From a bacterium (GTDB lineage Bacteria > Vulcanimicrobiota > Xenobia > Xenobiales > Xenobiaceae): a DNA stretch of 25,259 nt. Location of the stretch: the NCBI GenBank assembly GCA_017444045.1, contig JAFSXO010000248.1, forward strand, positions 1 to 25,259. The letters run 5' to 3'. Under the pieces are notes generated by a model. That model saw only the letters and a list, made by a program, of their open reading frames with translations. It made no database searches and was not told the DNA's origin. This document shows positions 16,773-23,187 of this stretch, piece after piece (position 1 is the stretch's first letter; each line of letters opens with the position of its first letter). A program made the translations under genes and the position numbers.

Positions 16773-17507
16773 CCAGAAAAAAGCTGCGGATATTTAGATC
16801 TGGGCCTGACCTTTGCCAAAATCGGACTGTTCACCTTTGGCGGCGGCTACGCCATGATTCCCATTATCGAGAATCTTTGCGTTGAGCAAAAGCGCTGGCT
16901 GACCGCGGAGGAGATGGCCCAGACCATCATCATCGCCGAATCGACCCCCGGACCCATTGCCATCAACTGCGCCACCTTCGTAGGCTTTAAGCAGCGAGGC
17001 TGGCTGGGCGCCCTGGTTACCAGCATCGGCATCTGCCTGCCCTCATTCCTGATAATCTGCGCTATAGCCCTTTGCTTTCAGGACTTTCTGCAGTACAGGA
17101 TCGTCGCCGATGCCTTTGCCGGTATCAATATTGCCGTCGGTTTATTGGTGCTGCAGGCCGGCGCCAAGATGGCCATAAAAATGGAGGCCCGCTTTTTCAG
17201 CTGGCTGATCGTGGTTCTGGCATTTACAGCCCTGGGGCTAGGCGAGTATAAAATCGCCCCCATAAATTCGAGCTGGACCATGCTGGGAGCTGTCATCCTC
17301 AGCCTCGCCTATTACGTTATATCCGGTGCCGCGAGCGCAGAAGCTGCACAGCTGGCTGATAATACAGCCGACAATAATCCCGCCAATCAGAATGCGCCTT
17401 CTCTCCAAGCGACGGGCAATCCAACCGCGCAGAACAGCTCCCCAGCACAGGACAATCCCCTAGCGCAAACAGCTTCTATTATTCCCCAAGGAGAGCGGCG
17501 CCCATGA
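16770..17507 (+). CDS. CHR family (chromate-type) transporter, first half-subunit
   Basis: 245 residues. The single CHR domain (about 8-185) shows the family motifs FTFGGGYAMIP, AESTPGPIAINCATFVG and the SFLI region, with several membrane helices. Short CHR proteins come as gene pairs that are thought to act together as an anion transporter; chromate, or sulfate-like oxyanions, are the classical substrates, but in gut-type anaerobes the real one is unknown. Odd: a tail of about 60 residues after the last helix (from about 186), rich in Ala, Asn, Gln and Pro, absent from the partner. No Shine-Dalgarno precedes the ATG. The TGA stop overlaps the next ATG (ATGA). Confidence 0.87.
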   Translation: MPEKSCGYLDLGLTFAKIGLFTFGGGYAMIPIIENLCVEQKRWLTAEEMAQTIIIAESTPGPIAINCATFVGFKQRGWLGALVTSIGICLPSFLIICAIALCFQDFLQYRIVADAFAGINIAVGLLVLQAGAKMAIKMEARFFSWLIVVLAFTALGLGEYKIAPINSSWTMLGAVILSLAYYVISGAASAEAAQLADNTADNNPANQNAPSLQATGNPTAQNSSPAQDNPLAQTASIIPQGERRP

Positions 17508-18061
17508 TCTACTGGCAGCTATTCTGGGGATTTCTGCAGGTCGGCTGTCTGGCCTTCGGCGGCGCCTACGCGGCCATTCCCTTTATCCGCGATATAGTTC
17601 TTTATTACGGATGGCTGGACGAAACGGCCATAGCCCAAATCATCGCCATCAGCGAAAGTACGCCAGGCCCCGTGATGATCAACATGGCCACCTATGTAGG
17701 CCAGACGCAGGGCGGTTTCGGGGGCGCCTTGATCGCCACCACCGCTGTAGTCATACCCTCATTCGTGGTGACCATCGTAATAATGGGCCTGCTGCGCAGC
17801 TTCATCTACAATCGCTGGGTGCGCACCTGCCTGCGCGGGCTGCTGCCCTGCATCGCGGGAATCATCATGCTTACGGGTTTAGTGATGCTGCTGAAATCTC
17901 TGACCTGGCCAGAGGCAGGAGGATGGAGCGGCATTAAGCTCACCATAGCGGCCGTCCTCATCGCGGTAGAGGCCGCTTACTATAAATACAAGCACACCAT
18001 GCTGTCCCCGATTGCGCTGATCGTAATAGCCGCGCTGCTGGGCGCGGTGCTATGCCGCTAA
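17504..18061 (+). CDS. CHR family (chromate-type) transporter, second half-subunit
   Basis: 185 residues, the usual size of a short CHR protein. It repeats the family motifs in the same order as its partner: LAFGGAYAAIPFI, SESTPGPVMINMATYVGQTQGG and IPSFVV. It should pair with the preceding protein in the membrane. The start at 17504 overlaps the previous stop by four bases and has AAGGAGAG upstream, so both translation coupling and direct initiation are likely. Its TAA stop at 18059-18061 shares bases with the TAG stop of the convergent cysteine desulfurase-like gene, leaving no room for a terminator. Confidence 0.87.
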   Translation: MIYWQLFWGFLQVGCLAFGGAYAAIPFIRDIVLYYGWLDETAIAQIIAISESTPGPVMINMATYVGQTQGGFGGALIATTAVVIPSFVVTIVIMGLLRSFIYNRWVRTCLRGLLPCIAGIIMLTGLVMLLKSLTWPEAGGWSGIKLTIAAVLIAVEAAYYKYKHTMLSPIALIVIAALLGAVLCR

Positions 18062-19197
18062 GTTCTTTCCGCTATTTCCCGCACTGCCAAAACTGCGGCA
18101 TCTATTTCGGCGTCCTCGGTAAACCAGGAGAAGCTGAACCTCACCGCCCCGCGCTCCTGAGTGCCCAGCGCCTTGTGCATGAGCGGAGCGCAGTGCGCTC
18201 CCGCCCGCACCGCAATGCCGTAATCCTCGGCCAAGACATCGGCCACAGCACCGGAATCCAAATCTGCGATATTCAAAGCCACAACAGCCGCGCGCTCGCG
18301 GGAAAAATCTCCGTATACGGTTACGCCCTGAATATCCCGCACCCCCGAATAAAAGCGCTGCGTTAGCTCGCTCTCGCGCTGGGCTATTTTATCAAGGCCT
18401 ACAGAGCTGATGTAATCCAGAGCCGCGGACAGACCCGCAATGCCAGGGCCATTAAGCGTGCCCGCCTCTAAAACGGTGGGCATCAGCTGGGGCTGAGTGC
18501 GGCTATAGCTCTGCACTCCAGTGCCTCCTACCTTGAAGGGCCGCCAGTTCAAGCCTTCGCGGGCACAAAGCCCCCCGGTTCCCTGGGGGCCAAGCAGCCC
18601 CTTATGCCCTGTAAAGCAGAGCACATCAATGCCCAGATCTTCCATATCGACCGGACGCGTGCCCGCGGTCTGGGCGCAGTCTGCAATGAGCAGCGCCCCG
18701 CTTTTGTGGGCTAATTCGCTAACTCGGCGCAGATCGACCACATTGCCCGTTAAATTGGAGGCATGGGTACAGATTACCGCTTTAGTTTCCTGACGCAAAG
18801 CCTCTTCCAAAGACTTATAGTCTAAGCAGCCCTGGCTGTCGGCGGGAACGATCGCCAAATCCAGCCTCTGCTCGTCCTGCAGGCGGTACAGCGGGCGCAG
18901 AACCGAATTGTGCTCCAGAGCCGTGGTAATCGCCCGGTCTCCAGGCCGAAGCAAGCCACTGATGGCAACATTTAGCGATTCGGTAATATTGGAGGCAAAG
19001 GCCACGTGGTCTGGACGCCGACAGCCAAAAAACGCGGCGGCCTTGCAGCGGGCACTATAAATGCCGCGCGCGGCCTGCAGGCTGGTATCATGCACGCCTC
19101 TGGAGCTGTTGCCCCAGCCCTGCAGCGCTTTTACCATGGCTTCGGCCACAGTGTCGGGCTTGCGCACAGTTGTTGCTGCGTTATCGAGGTAAATCAT
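18058..19197 (-). CDS. Cysteine desulfurase family PLP enzyme (class V aminotransferase fold)
   Basis: 379 residues. The start MIYLDNAATT, ALEHNS, THASNLTGN, ADCAQTAG and the PLP lysine in FTGHKGLLGPQG are all visible. RAGAHCAP holds a cysteine in the place of the catalytic Cys of SufS-like desulfurases. The overall pattern fits the NifS-like subfamily often found near yedF, DUF3343 and selD genes, for which cysteine or selenocysteine lyase activity is assumed. It would release S or Se as an enzyme-bound persulfide or selenide. It is the last gene of the minus-strand reductase module, about 290 bases after the activase, so it may have its own promoter. No Shine-Dalgarno is evident before the ATG, but the conserved start leaves little doubt. 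Confidence 0.85.
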   Translation of the reverse strand: MIYLDNAATTVRKPDTVAEAMVKALQGWGNSSRGVHDTSLQAARGIYSARCKAAAFFGCRRPDHVAFASNITESLNVAISGLLRPGDRAITTALEHNSVLRPLYRLQDEQRLDLAIVPADSQGCLDYKSLEEALRQETKAVICTHASNLTGNVVDLRRVSELAHKSGALLIADCAQTAGTRPVDMEDLGIDVLCFTGHKGLLGPQGTGGLCAREGLNWRPFKVGGTGVQSYSRTQPQLMPTVLEAGTLNGPGIAGLSAALDYISSVGLDKIAQRESELTQRFYSGVRDIQGVTVYGDFSRERAAVVALNIADLDSGAVADVLAEDYGIAVRAGAHCAPLMHKALGTQERGAVRFSFSWFTEDAEIDAAVLAVREIAERT

Positions 19198-19263
19198 AAT
19201 ATATTTTGTCAGAGATCAGCGAACAATGTCGGTAATTAAGCGTCAGCTAGCCTAACATTATGA

Positions 19264-19314
19264 CTCCCCCTAAAGAATGGCAGGGGGAGATGTCGCGACT
19301 GCGACAGAGGGGGT
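19264..19314. repeat. Palindromic intergenic repeat, complete copy
   Basis: The first hairpin (arms CTCCCCCT and AGGGGGAG, 19264-19289) is the inverted counterpart of the element at 1-26. A second hairpin follows (TGTCGC, loop GACT, GCGACA, 19291-19306), then AGGGGGT, which could pair with the first arm in an alternative fold. From memory, repeats with a GGGGGAG-ATGTCGC-...-GCGACAG-AGGGGGT pattern are scattered in several Firmicutes genomes; I could not check this. Confidence 0.65.
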
Positions 19315-19411
19315 GGCCACAGCTGATGGGGAATTGCGGTGTTACGTATGGTGTACGCCAACTAGTACGCCTATCAACAACGTAACGCTAACGCACATGA
19401 ATAAGCAATAC

Positions 19412-19444
19412 CCAATGCCATGACTCTTAAGTTACTGGCATTGG
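19412..19444. repeat. Dispersed inverted repeat CCAATGCCA / TGGCATTGG, copy 2
   Basis: Perfect 9-base arms (19412-19420 and 19436-19444) enclose a 15-base spacer with the palindrome CTTAAG. It matches the arms of the element at 6756-6789. It lies downstream of the activase gene and upstream of the cysteine desulfurase-like gene. Confidence 0.55.
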
Positions 19445-19485
19445 ATCAGCTAAGCAAAAATCTTCATAAATCCTTGGCCAGCAAT

Positions 19486-20262
19486 TCATAATTCCTTGGC
19501 CAGCAAAGCGGCACCGATAGCGCCGGCATACTGCCCGCGCTTTTCAGACAGCACTGGCGTCTGCAGCTCTCTTTCCAGGGCTGTATGAATATAGGCAAAA
19601 TTGCACAGGCCGCCGGTAAGGCAAACCTTAGCCCCTGGATTGATAAGGCGTCTGGCCTGTGAGGCCACCTTTTTAACGATCGAATCGATGACCGCATAAG
19701 CGATATTTTCCCTGGCTTCTCCGCGGCCTATCAAGCCAATAACTTCAGATTCCGCAAAGACCGTGCACATGGAGCTAATGGACACCCCGCCGCCCTGCGC
19801 TGCCAGCTCGCACAGCTCCGCCTGACGCACTCCCAGGCTGTTGGCCATAACATCGAGAAAGCGCCCAGTTCCAGCCGAGCACTTGTCGTTCATCATAAAG
19901 TCCACGACTCTGCTCTTCTGGATGGCGATGATCTTCGTATCCTGCCCGCCGACATCGATAACCGTTATATCGCCGCTTCCGTACAGCCAGGACGCCCCGC
20001 GCGCATGGCAGGTGATCTCGGTCACGGTTTTATTGGCAAAGGGAACGGATACCCGGCCATACCCCGTAGCCACGCACAGAGAGTCCTCAAGGGAAACACC
20101 CTCCTGGCTCAGGCGCTCTTTTACGCTGTCGGCGGTATCGGCGCTGCTCCATCCCGTAGGCTGGGTATAATACTTGTGCAGCTGGCCTTCTGTGTCTAAA
20201 ACTATCGTCTTAGTACAGGTAGAGCCTATATCAACCCCTATATAATAGCTTTGACTGCCCAT
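19486..20262 (-). CDS. 2-hydroxyacyl-CoA dehydratase-type activase (BcrAD/BadFG, YjiL-like)
   Basis: About 258 residues. ASKHA-fold ATPase: YYIGVDIGSTCTK (phosphate 1), VIDVGGQDTKII (phosphate 2), and LTGGLCN with GAIGAALLA at the end. Two conserved cysteines (NDKCSAGTG and SMCTVFAESE) would each give ligands for the [4Fe-4S] cluster bridging a homodimer. Such activases use ATP hydrolysis to push a low-potential electron into their partner enzyme, here the double-cubane protein two genes upstream. The frame allows a TTG at 20280 overlapping the previous gene by 7 bases; the ATG at 20262 matches the family's normal N-terminus and is preferred. It lies directly after the second DUF3343 gene. 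Confidence 0.92.
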   Translation of the reverse strand: MGSQSYYIGVDIGSTCTKTIVLDTEGQLHKYYTQPTGWSSADTADSVKERLSQEGVSLEDSLCVATGYGRVSVPFANKTVTEITCHARGASWLYGSGDITVIDVGGQDTKIIAIQKSRVVDFMMNDKCSAGTGRFLDVMANSLGVRQAELCELAAQGGGVSISSMCTVFAESEVIGLIGRGEARENIAYAVIDSIVKKVASQARRLINPGAKVCLTGGLCNFAYIHTALERELQTPVLSEKRGQYAGAIGAALLAKEL

Positions 20263-20273
20263 ATTACTTAAAT

Positions 20274-20546
20274 CTAACAAAAGCGATCGCGGCGCGGCCT
20301 AATCTGGCAAGGAAGCGACACTATTTCATGGATAGCCGCCCCGTGGCGATCTATGCAGGCGCGCACCGCCTCGAGATCCCGCGGCAAGACCAAAAGCGCC
20401 ATGCCGCAGGACAGCTCTCCCTGCAGAACGTGAGGAGTCGGGGTAATGCGCGCCAGGATGGCTTCGCTCTGCAGCAGCTCCTGCAGGGCTAAGCCCTGGG
20501 TATAGTTGTCGAAGAGCACATAATAATTGATTTCCGCTTCATCCAT
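20274..20546 (-). CDS. DUF3343 protein (putative Se/S carrier-like), divergent copy
   Basis: 90 residues, a small ferredoxin-fold-sized protein. It fits the DUF3343 pattern: YYVLFDNYTQGLALQELL at the start, then TPTPHVLQGELSCGMALLVLP with the single cysteine of the SCG motif. A basic, Cys-ending tail (RPRRDRFC) extends beyond the usual domain. DUF3343 proteins are described as putative selenium or sulfur carriers because of their neighbours; no activity is established to my knowledge. The position between reductase and activase, 30 bases from one and adjoining the other, implies a job in this complex. ATG at 20546 has GAGG about ten bases upstream. Confidence 0.78.
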   Translation of the reverse strand: MDEAEINYYVLFDNYTQGLALQELLQSEAILARITPTPHVLQGELSCGMALLVLPRDLEAVRACIDRHGAAIHEIVSLPCQIRPRRDRFC

Positions 20547-20576
20547 ACCCGTTCATCCTCAGCGCGCCCAGCCGCT

Positions 20577-21845
20577 CTATAGCATTTCCACAAAAGCACC
20601 TATGCGAGTGCGCAGCTGCTCAGCGTCGGCATCGGTATAATCGGTTTCCAAGCCTAAAACTGGGATGCCCGCTTCTTTCAGGGCTTTCTCGACCTGATAG
20701 CCTTCGGTGTCGTACAGGCAGCAGAACTTCAGATTGACGTCGATGACGCCGTCGGCCTTGTACTCCTTGACGTAACGAATGATATCGTCGATGCGGCCAG
20801 TGTTGGGAGTAAAGCAGGCGCAGTTGGTCTTCATATAGCGCTCGGCCAGGGCCCGGAACTGTCCCTCAAGAGTGGTCTGGGTCTCATCGACTAAATTCTC
20901 AAAGTAGCGCGTGCCCGTGCACATCTCTTCGCAGACGACAGCAGCGCCGCTGGTCTCGATGATGTGATGCAGCTTCCAGTTGGGAATGGCTAAAGGAGTA
21001 CCCGACACGAGCAGACGCTTGGTACCCTTGGGGAATACGGACACTTCATCCTTAATGCGCTGCTCTAATTCATCGGCCAGCTTGTTGCACATCTGGGCGC
21101 AGCGCACCGGATCGTCAAAGAAAGCGATCTGGGTAAGCAGCAGAACGTCCTTGCCGCTGATGGGCAGATTAGCAGCCTTACGAGCCGCGTAAACACGGGC
21201 CAAGGCTTTGCGCTTTTCGTTGATCACGCGAATCGCCTCGTTCAGGCTCTCCACGGTGATCTTATTGCCGGTAAGTTCTTCCACAGCCTTAGCAAAGGCG
21301 GCGATCTCCGCGGTCCACTTGTCCAAATCCTGGGGGCGCTTCATCTGAGGAAGGTCCATAATATGCATAGGCACATCCTGGCCTAAGATCTCCCAGGCCT
21401 TCTTTTTGCCGTCGCAGGTGGTCTCGCCCACATACATATCGGCGATGCGGAAGAAAGGACAGGTGCGATCCAAACGGGCGCCTACAGAAGCCTTGATCAG
21501 AGGGCAGGTAGCTTTGGGAAGGACCTTCTCCCCACCGGGCACCCAAAACTGCGAGCCACCGCAAAGTCCGGTCACAATGCCGTTGGCGGCGATCACTACC
21601 TCATCGGGTACATAAACGCAGAAGGTACCGAAGACCTTGCGCCCCTGCTTCTGGGCTTCAATGAGCTCGGCGGGACGGATGCCATGGATCTCGGCCACCA
21701 CCATATCCCAGAAGGCCATCCCCTGGGGGCGATTCTGCTGAGAAAGGAAAACATCGCCAAAGGCGGTAGGCAGAACCTGACAAAGGTTGTCGTGGTTCTC
21801 CAGATCCATACCCAGTTCTTTCCACATCTCCACGTAATTGGACAC
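20577..21845 (-). CDS. Double-cubane-cluster anaerobic reductase (HgdB/YjiM-like)
   Basis: About 422 residues. It belongs to the 2-hydroxyacyl-CoA dehydratase D family, and its Cys set and stand-alone layout fit the double-cubane cluster proteins (DCCP), which carry an [8Fe-9S] cluster and reduce small substrates at very low potential; the physiological substrate is unknown. Visible: cysteines at about 76 (FGTFCVYVPDEVV), 95, 114 (ATCPLIK), 129 (RTCPFF) and 144, CEEMCTGTRYF, KTNCACF, KFCCLYDTEGYQ, and the family ending ETDYTDADAEQLRTRI. It is a single-subunit type: no second dehydratase subunit is nearby. Start: GTG at 21845 with GGAG about eight bases upstream; the GTG at 21854 sits too close to that site. 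DUF3343 and the activase follow directly. Confidence 0.88.
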   Translation of the reverse strand: MSNYVEMWKELGMDLENHDNLCQVLPTAFGDVFLSQQNRPQGMAFWDMVVAEIHGIRPAELIEAQKQGRKVFGTFCVYVPDEVVIAANGIVTGLCGGSQFWVPGGEKVLPKATCPLIKASVGARLDRTCPFFRIADMYVGETTCDGKKKAWEILGQDVPMHIMDLPQMKRPQDLDKWTAEIAAFAKAVEELTGNKITVESLNEAIRVINEKRKALARVYAARKAANLPISGKDVLLLTQIAFFDDPVRCAQMCNKLADELEQRIKDEVSVFPKGTKRLLVSGTPLAIPNWKLHHIIETSGAAVVCEEMCTGTRYFENLVDETQTTLEGQFRALAERYMKTNCACFTPNTGRIDDIIRYVKEYKADGVIDVNLKFCCLYDTEGYQVEKALKEAGIPVLGLETDYTDADAEQLRTRIGAFVEML

Positions 21846-22093
21846 GTTGCACACTCCTATCTTTCAATCGACAATATAGCAATGTCATTAAATAATTACG
21901 AGCATATTCGCGCTGCACTAGATTCAGCGACGGCACTGCTTTGCTACGCTCAGATGTGCCTTTCGCGGAACTAGTTACGCGCTTCGATCTGCTCGCAAAA
22001 GCCATGAAAAAACAATTGCCCTGCACGGACAGCCCTGCAAATACAGCTTAGCTATGCTCAGCTGCGACTGAACGCCAAAGCTGGCAGACACCA
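21846..22093. other. 248-base gap between the DUF3343 gene and the reductase gene
   Basis: No credible ORF is present. It holds a 37-nt repeat (21899-21935) shared with 23074-23110 and an imperfect hairpin at 22044-22064 (arms CAGCT/AGCTG and AGC/GCT, with no T tract). The stretch next to the reductase is AT-rich and could carry its promoter, but no clear -35/-10 pair stood out. Confidence 0.5.
21899..21935. repeat. 37-nt dispersed repeat, copy 1
   Basis: This matches 23074-23110 at 31 of 37 positions in the same orientation (core GCGCTGCAC). Its left part can fold as a small hairpin with a CATA loop (CGAG/TTCG here, GCGAA/TTTGC in the other copy, allowing wobbles). The two copies flank the yedF-DUF3343 pair. 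Confidence 0.6.
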
Positions 22094-22330
22094 TCAAAGC
22101 CAGAGCTCATAAAAGCAGCCTCCCGAAACAACGTCATCTGCGACAGCTACATCAAAGAGATCGCGACTCTCTATCGGAGCCCGCCAGCACATGCCGCACT
22201 CTGCGGTTATCGAGGTGGGCACAGGGATAAGACGCCCGGGCAGATCGTGTTTCTGACAGTAGCTTTCCATAGCCATAGCCGCCGTCGTGCTGGGAAAGGT
22301 GATAACCAGCCATAGGCGTTTGGTCATCAC
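22094..22330 (-). CDS. DUF3343 protein (putative Se/S carrier-like), canonical copy
   Basis: 78 residues, the standard length of the family. It shows the hallmark pattern FPSTTAAMAMESYC, LIPVPTSITAECGMCWRAP and a C-terminal GGCFYELWL. The ECGMC segment gives the conserved cysteine plus an extra one. The family is named putative Se/S carrier from its genome context with yedF and selenium genes. The ATG at 22330 overlaps the yedF stop by four bases (ATGA), so the two are translationally coupled. It ends in TGA; reading on as selenocysteine gives only a short, non-conserved extension, so a normal stop is assumed. Confidence 0.82.
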   Translation of the reverse strand: MMTKRLWLVITFPSTTAAMAMESYCQKHDLPGRLIPVPTSITAECGMCWRAPIESRDLFDVAVADDVVSGGCFYELWL

Positions 22331-22950
22331 GGCTTTACCACATGCGAGGCCTGCAGCATTTTCTCTGCGATGGCGTACATGTTAGTAACCTGCCCTACCG
22401 CCAATTTTTCCTTAATCCCGTAAAAATCGAGACAGGTGCCACAGGTTAAGACTTCTGTGCCCTGATCAGCCAAGGAGCGTATATCATCCAAGGCAGGCGA
22501 GCCTTCACAGGTTAGGTGAGCTCCGCCGTTATAAAACAGCAGAGTCTGCGGCAGGGTTTCCTGCTGAGACAGAGCGTAAATAAAGCCTTTTATAAGCAGG
22601 CGGCCCAATTCATCATCACCAGCACCCATCGTACCGGAGCCGATCGCCACCACTACGCCGTTCTTTGCCACAGGCAGCGCACAGACAGTCTCGGCTTCCT
22701 GCAAGGGCTGCTCGGGGGCAATTCCTTCTTGACCCGTTATATGCACCGAAAGCTTGCCCTCAGCATCAGCAGCGATCTCGGCTTCATAGCCGCGATTTTT
22801 AGCCATGCGCTGTACGTTCTGAGCGGCGTTATCATCGCCAACTAGGATCGTAAACTCGCAGCATTCCCCATGCTCCTCCAGAGCCTTGCGAGTCTTTATC
22901 ACCGGCACGGGACACTGCTCGCCGCGCACATCGAGCACAAACTTACTCAT
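22327..22950 (-). CDS. yedF: YedF-type TusA-DsrE fusion, sulfurtransferase-like / selenium metabolism protein
   Basis: 207 residues with two domains. Residues 1-75 are TusA/SirA-like with the persulfide-carrying Cys13 in GEQCPVPVIKTRKAL. Residues about 95-205 are DsrE-like, with VVAIGSGTMGAGDDELGRLLIKGF and the Cys170-Cys173 pair in LTCGTCLDFYGIKEKL. This arrangement is the YedF family, linked by phylogenetic distribution to selenium use, though the biochemical step is unproven. It should hand S or Se as a persulfide-type adduct between partners in the cytosol. It is the first gene of the minus-strand module, with a good promoter 35-70 bases upstream of the start. DUF3343 overlaps its stop. 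Confidence 0.9.
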   Translation of the reverse strand: MSKFVLDVRGEQCPVPVIKTRKALEEHGECCEFTILVGDDNAAQNVQRMAKNRGYEAEIAADAEGKLSVHITGQEGIAPEQPLQEAETVCALPVAKNGVVVAIGSGTMGAGDDELGRLLIKGFIYALSQQETLPQTLLFYNGGAHLTCEGSPALDDIRSLADQGTEVLTCGTCLDFYGIKEKLAVGQVTNMYAIAEKMLQASHVVKP

Positions 22951-22991
22951 AGTTCATCACCATCATTATTCTATATAAAACAACGTTCGTT

Positions 22992-23020
22992 ATCTTAACA
23001 TATACACAACGTCATGTAAA
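22992..23020 (-). promoter_or_regulatory. Sigma-70-type promoter of yedF
   Basis: Reading the minus strand: -35 TTTACA (23020-23015), a 17-base spacer, -10 TAAGAT (22997-22992). Transcription should start near 22985, giving a leader of about 35 bases before the ATG at 22950. This is the best-matching promoter seen in the window and may drive the yedF-DUF3343 pair, perhaps with read-through into the reductase genes. Confidence 0.65.
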
Positions 23021-23073
23021 GCTAACCTCTTTTGGCAAGCTATATGCGCTACCCTAAGTCCCATAGTGTTTCG

Positions 23074-23110
23074 CGAACATATTTGCGCTGCACCAGCTTC
23101 CGCGCCGGCA
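23074..23110. repeat. 37-nt dispersed repeat, copy 2
   Basis: Same orientation as 21899-21935, with six mismatches in 37. It lies in the divergent gap between yedF and the GT9 gene, upstream of the yedF promoter. Confidence 0.6.
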
Positions 23111-23187
23111 ACATAGGGAGGTGTCCAAGGATAATGGAGAATCACTATCTAACGCGCAAAAAATGACACTGAATTGAGAACGATTAA

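Noticed and set aside
20577..21845. Reading the reductase as a true 2-hydroxyglutaryl-CoA or lactoyl-CoA dehydratase subunit
   Set aside because: Those enzymes need a second homologous subunit and usually a CoA-transferase gene nearby; neither is present, and the Cys pattern and DUF3343 neighbour fit the double-cubane type better.
21658..22026. 122-codon minus-strand ORF at the 5' end of the reductase gene
   Set aside because: It overlaps the reductase in another frame and lacks family features; its upstream part lies over the 37-nt repeat.
22060..22096. TGA at the end of the small DUF3343 gene as a selenocysteine codon
   Set aside because: The protein already has full family length, read-through adds only about a dozen unremarkable residues, and no SECIS-like hairpin directly follows the TGA.
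23134..23166. Ten-codon ORF (ATG at 23134) upstream of the GT9 gene as a regulatory leader peptide
   Set aside because: It has an AGGGAGG about 12 bases upstream, but no run of one amino acid and no attenuator hairpin; too short to support.
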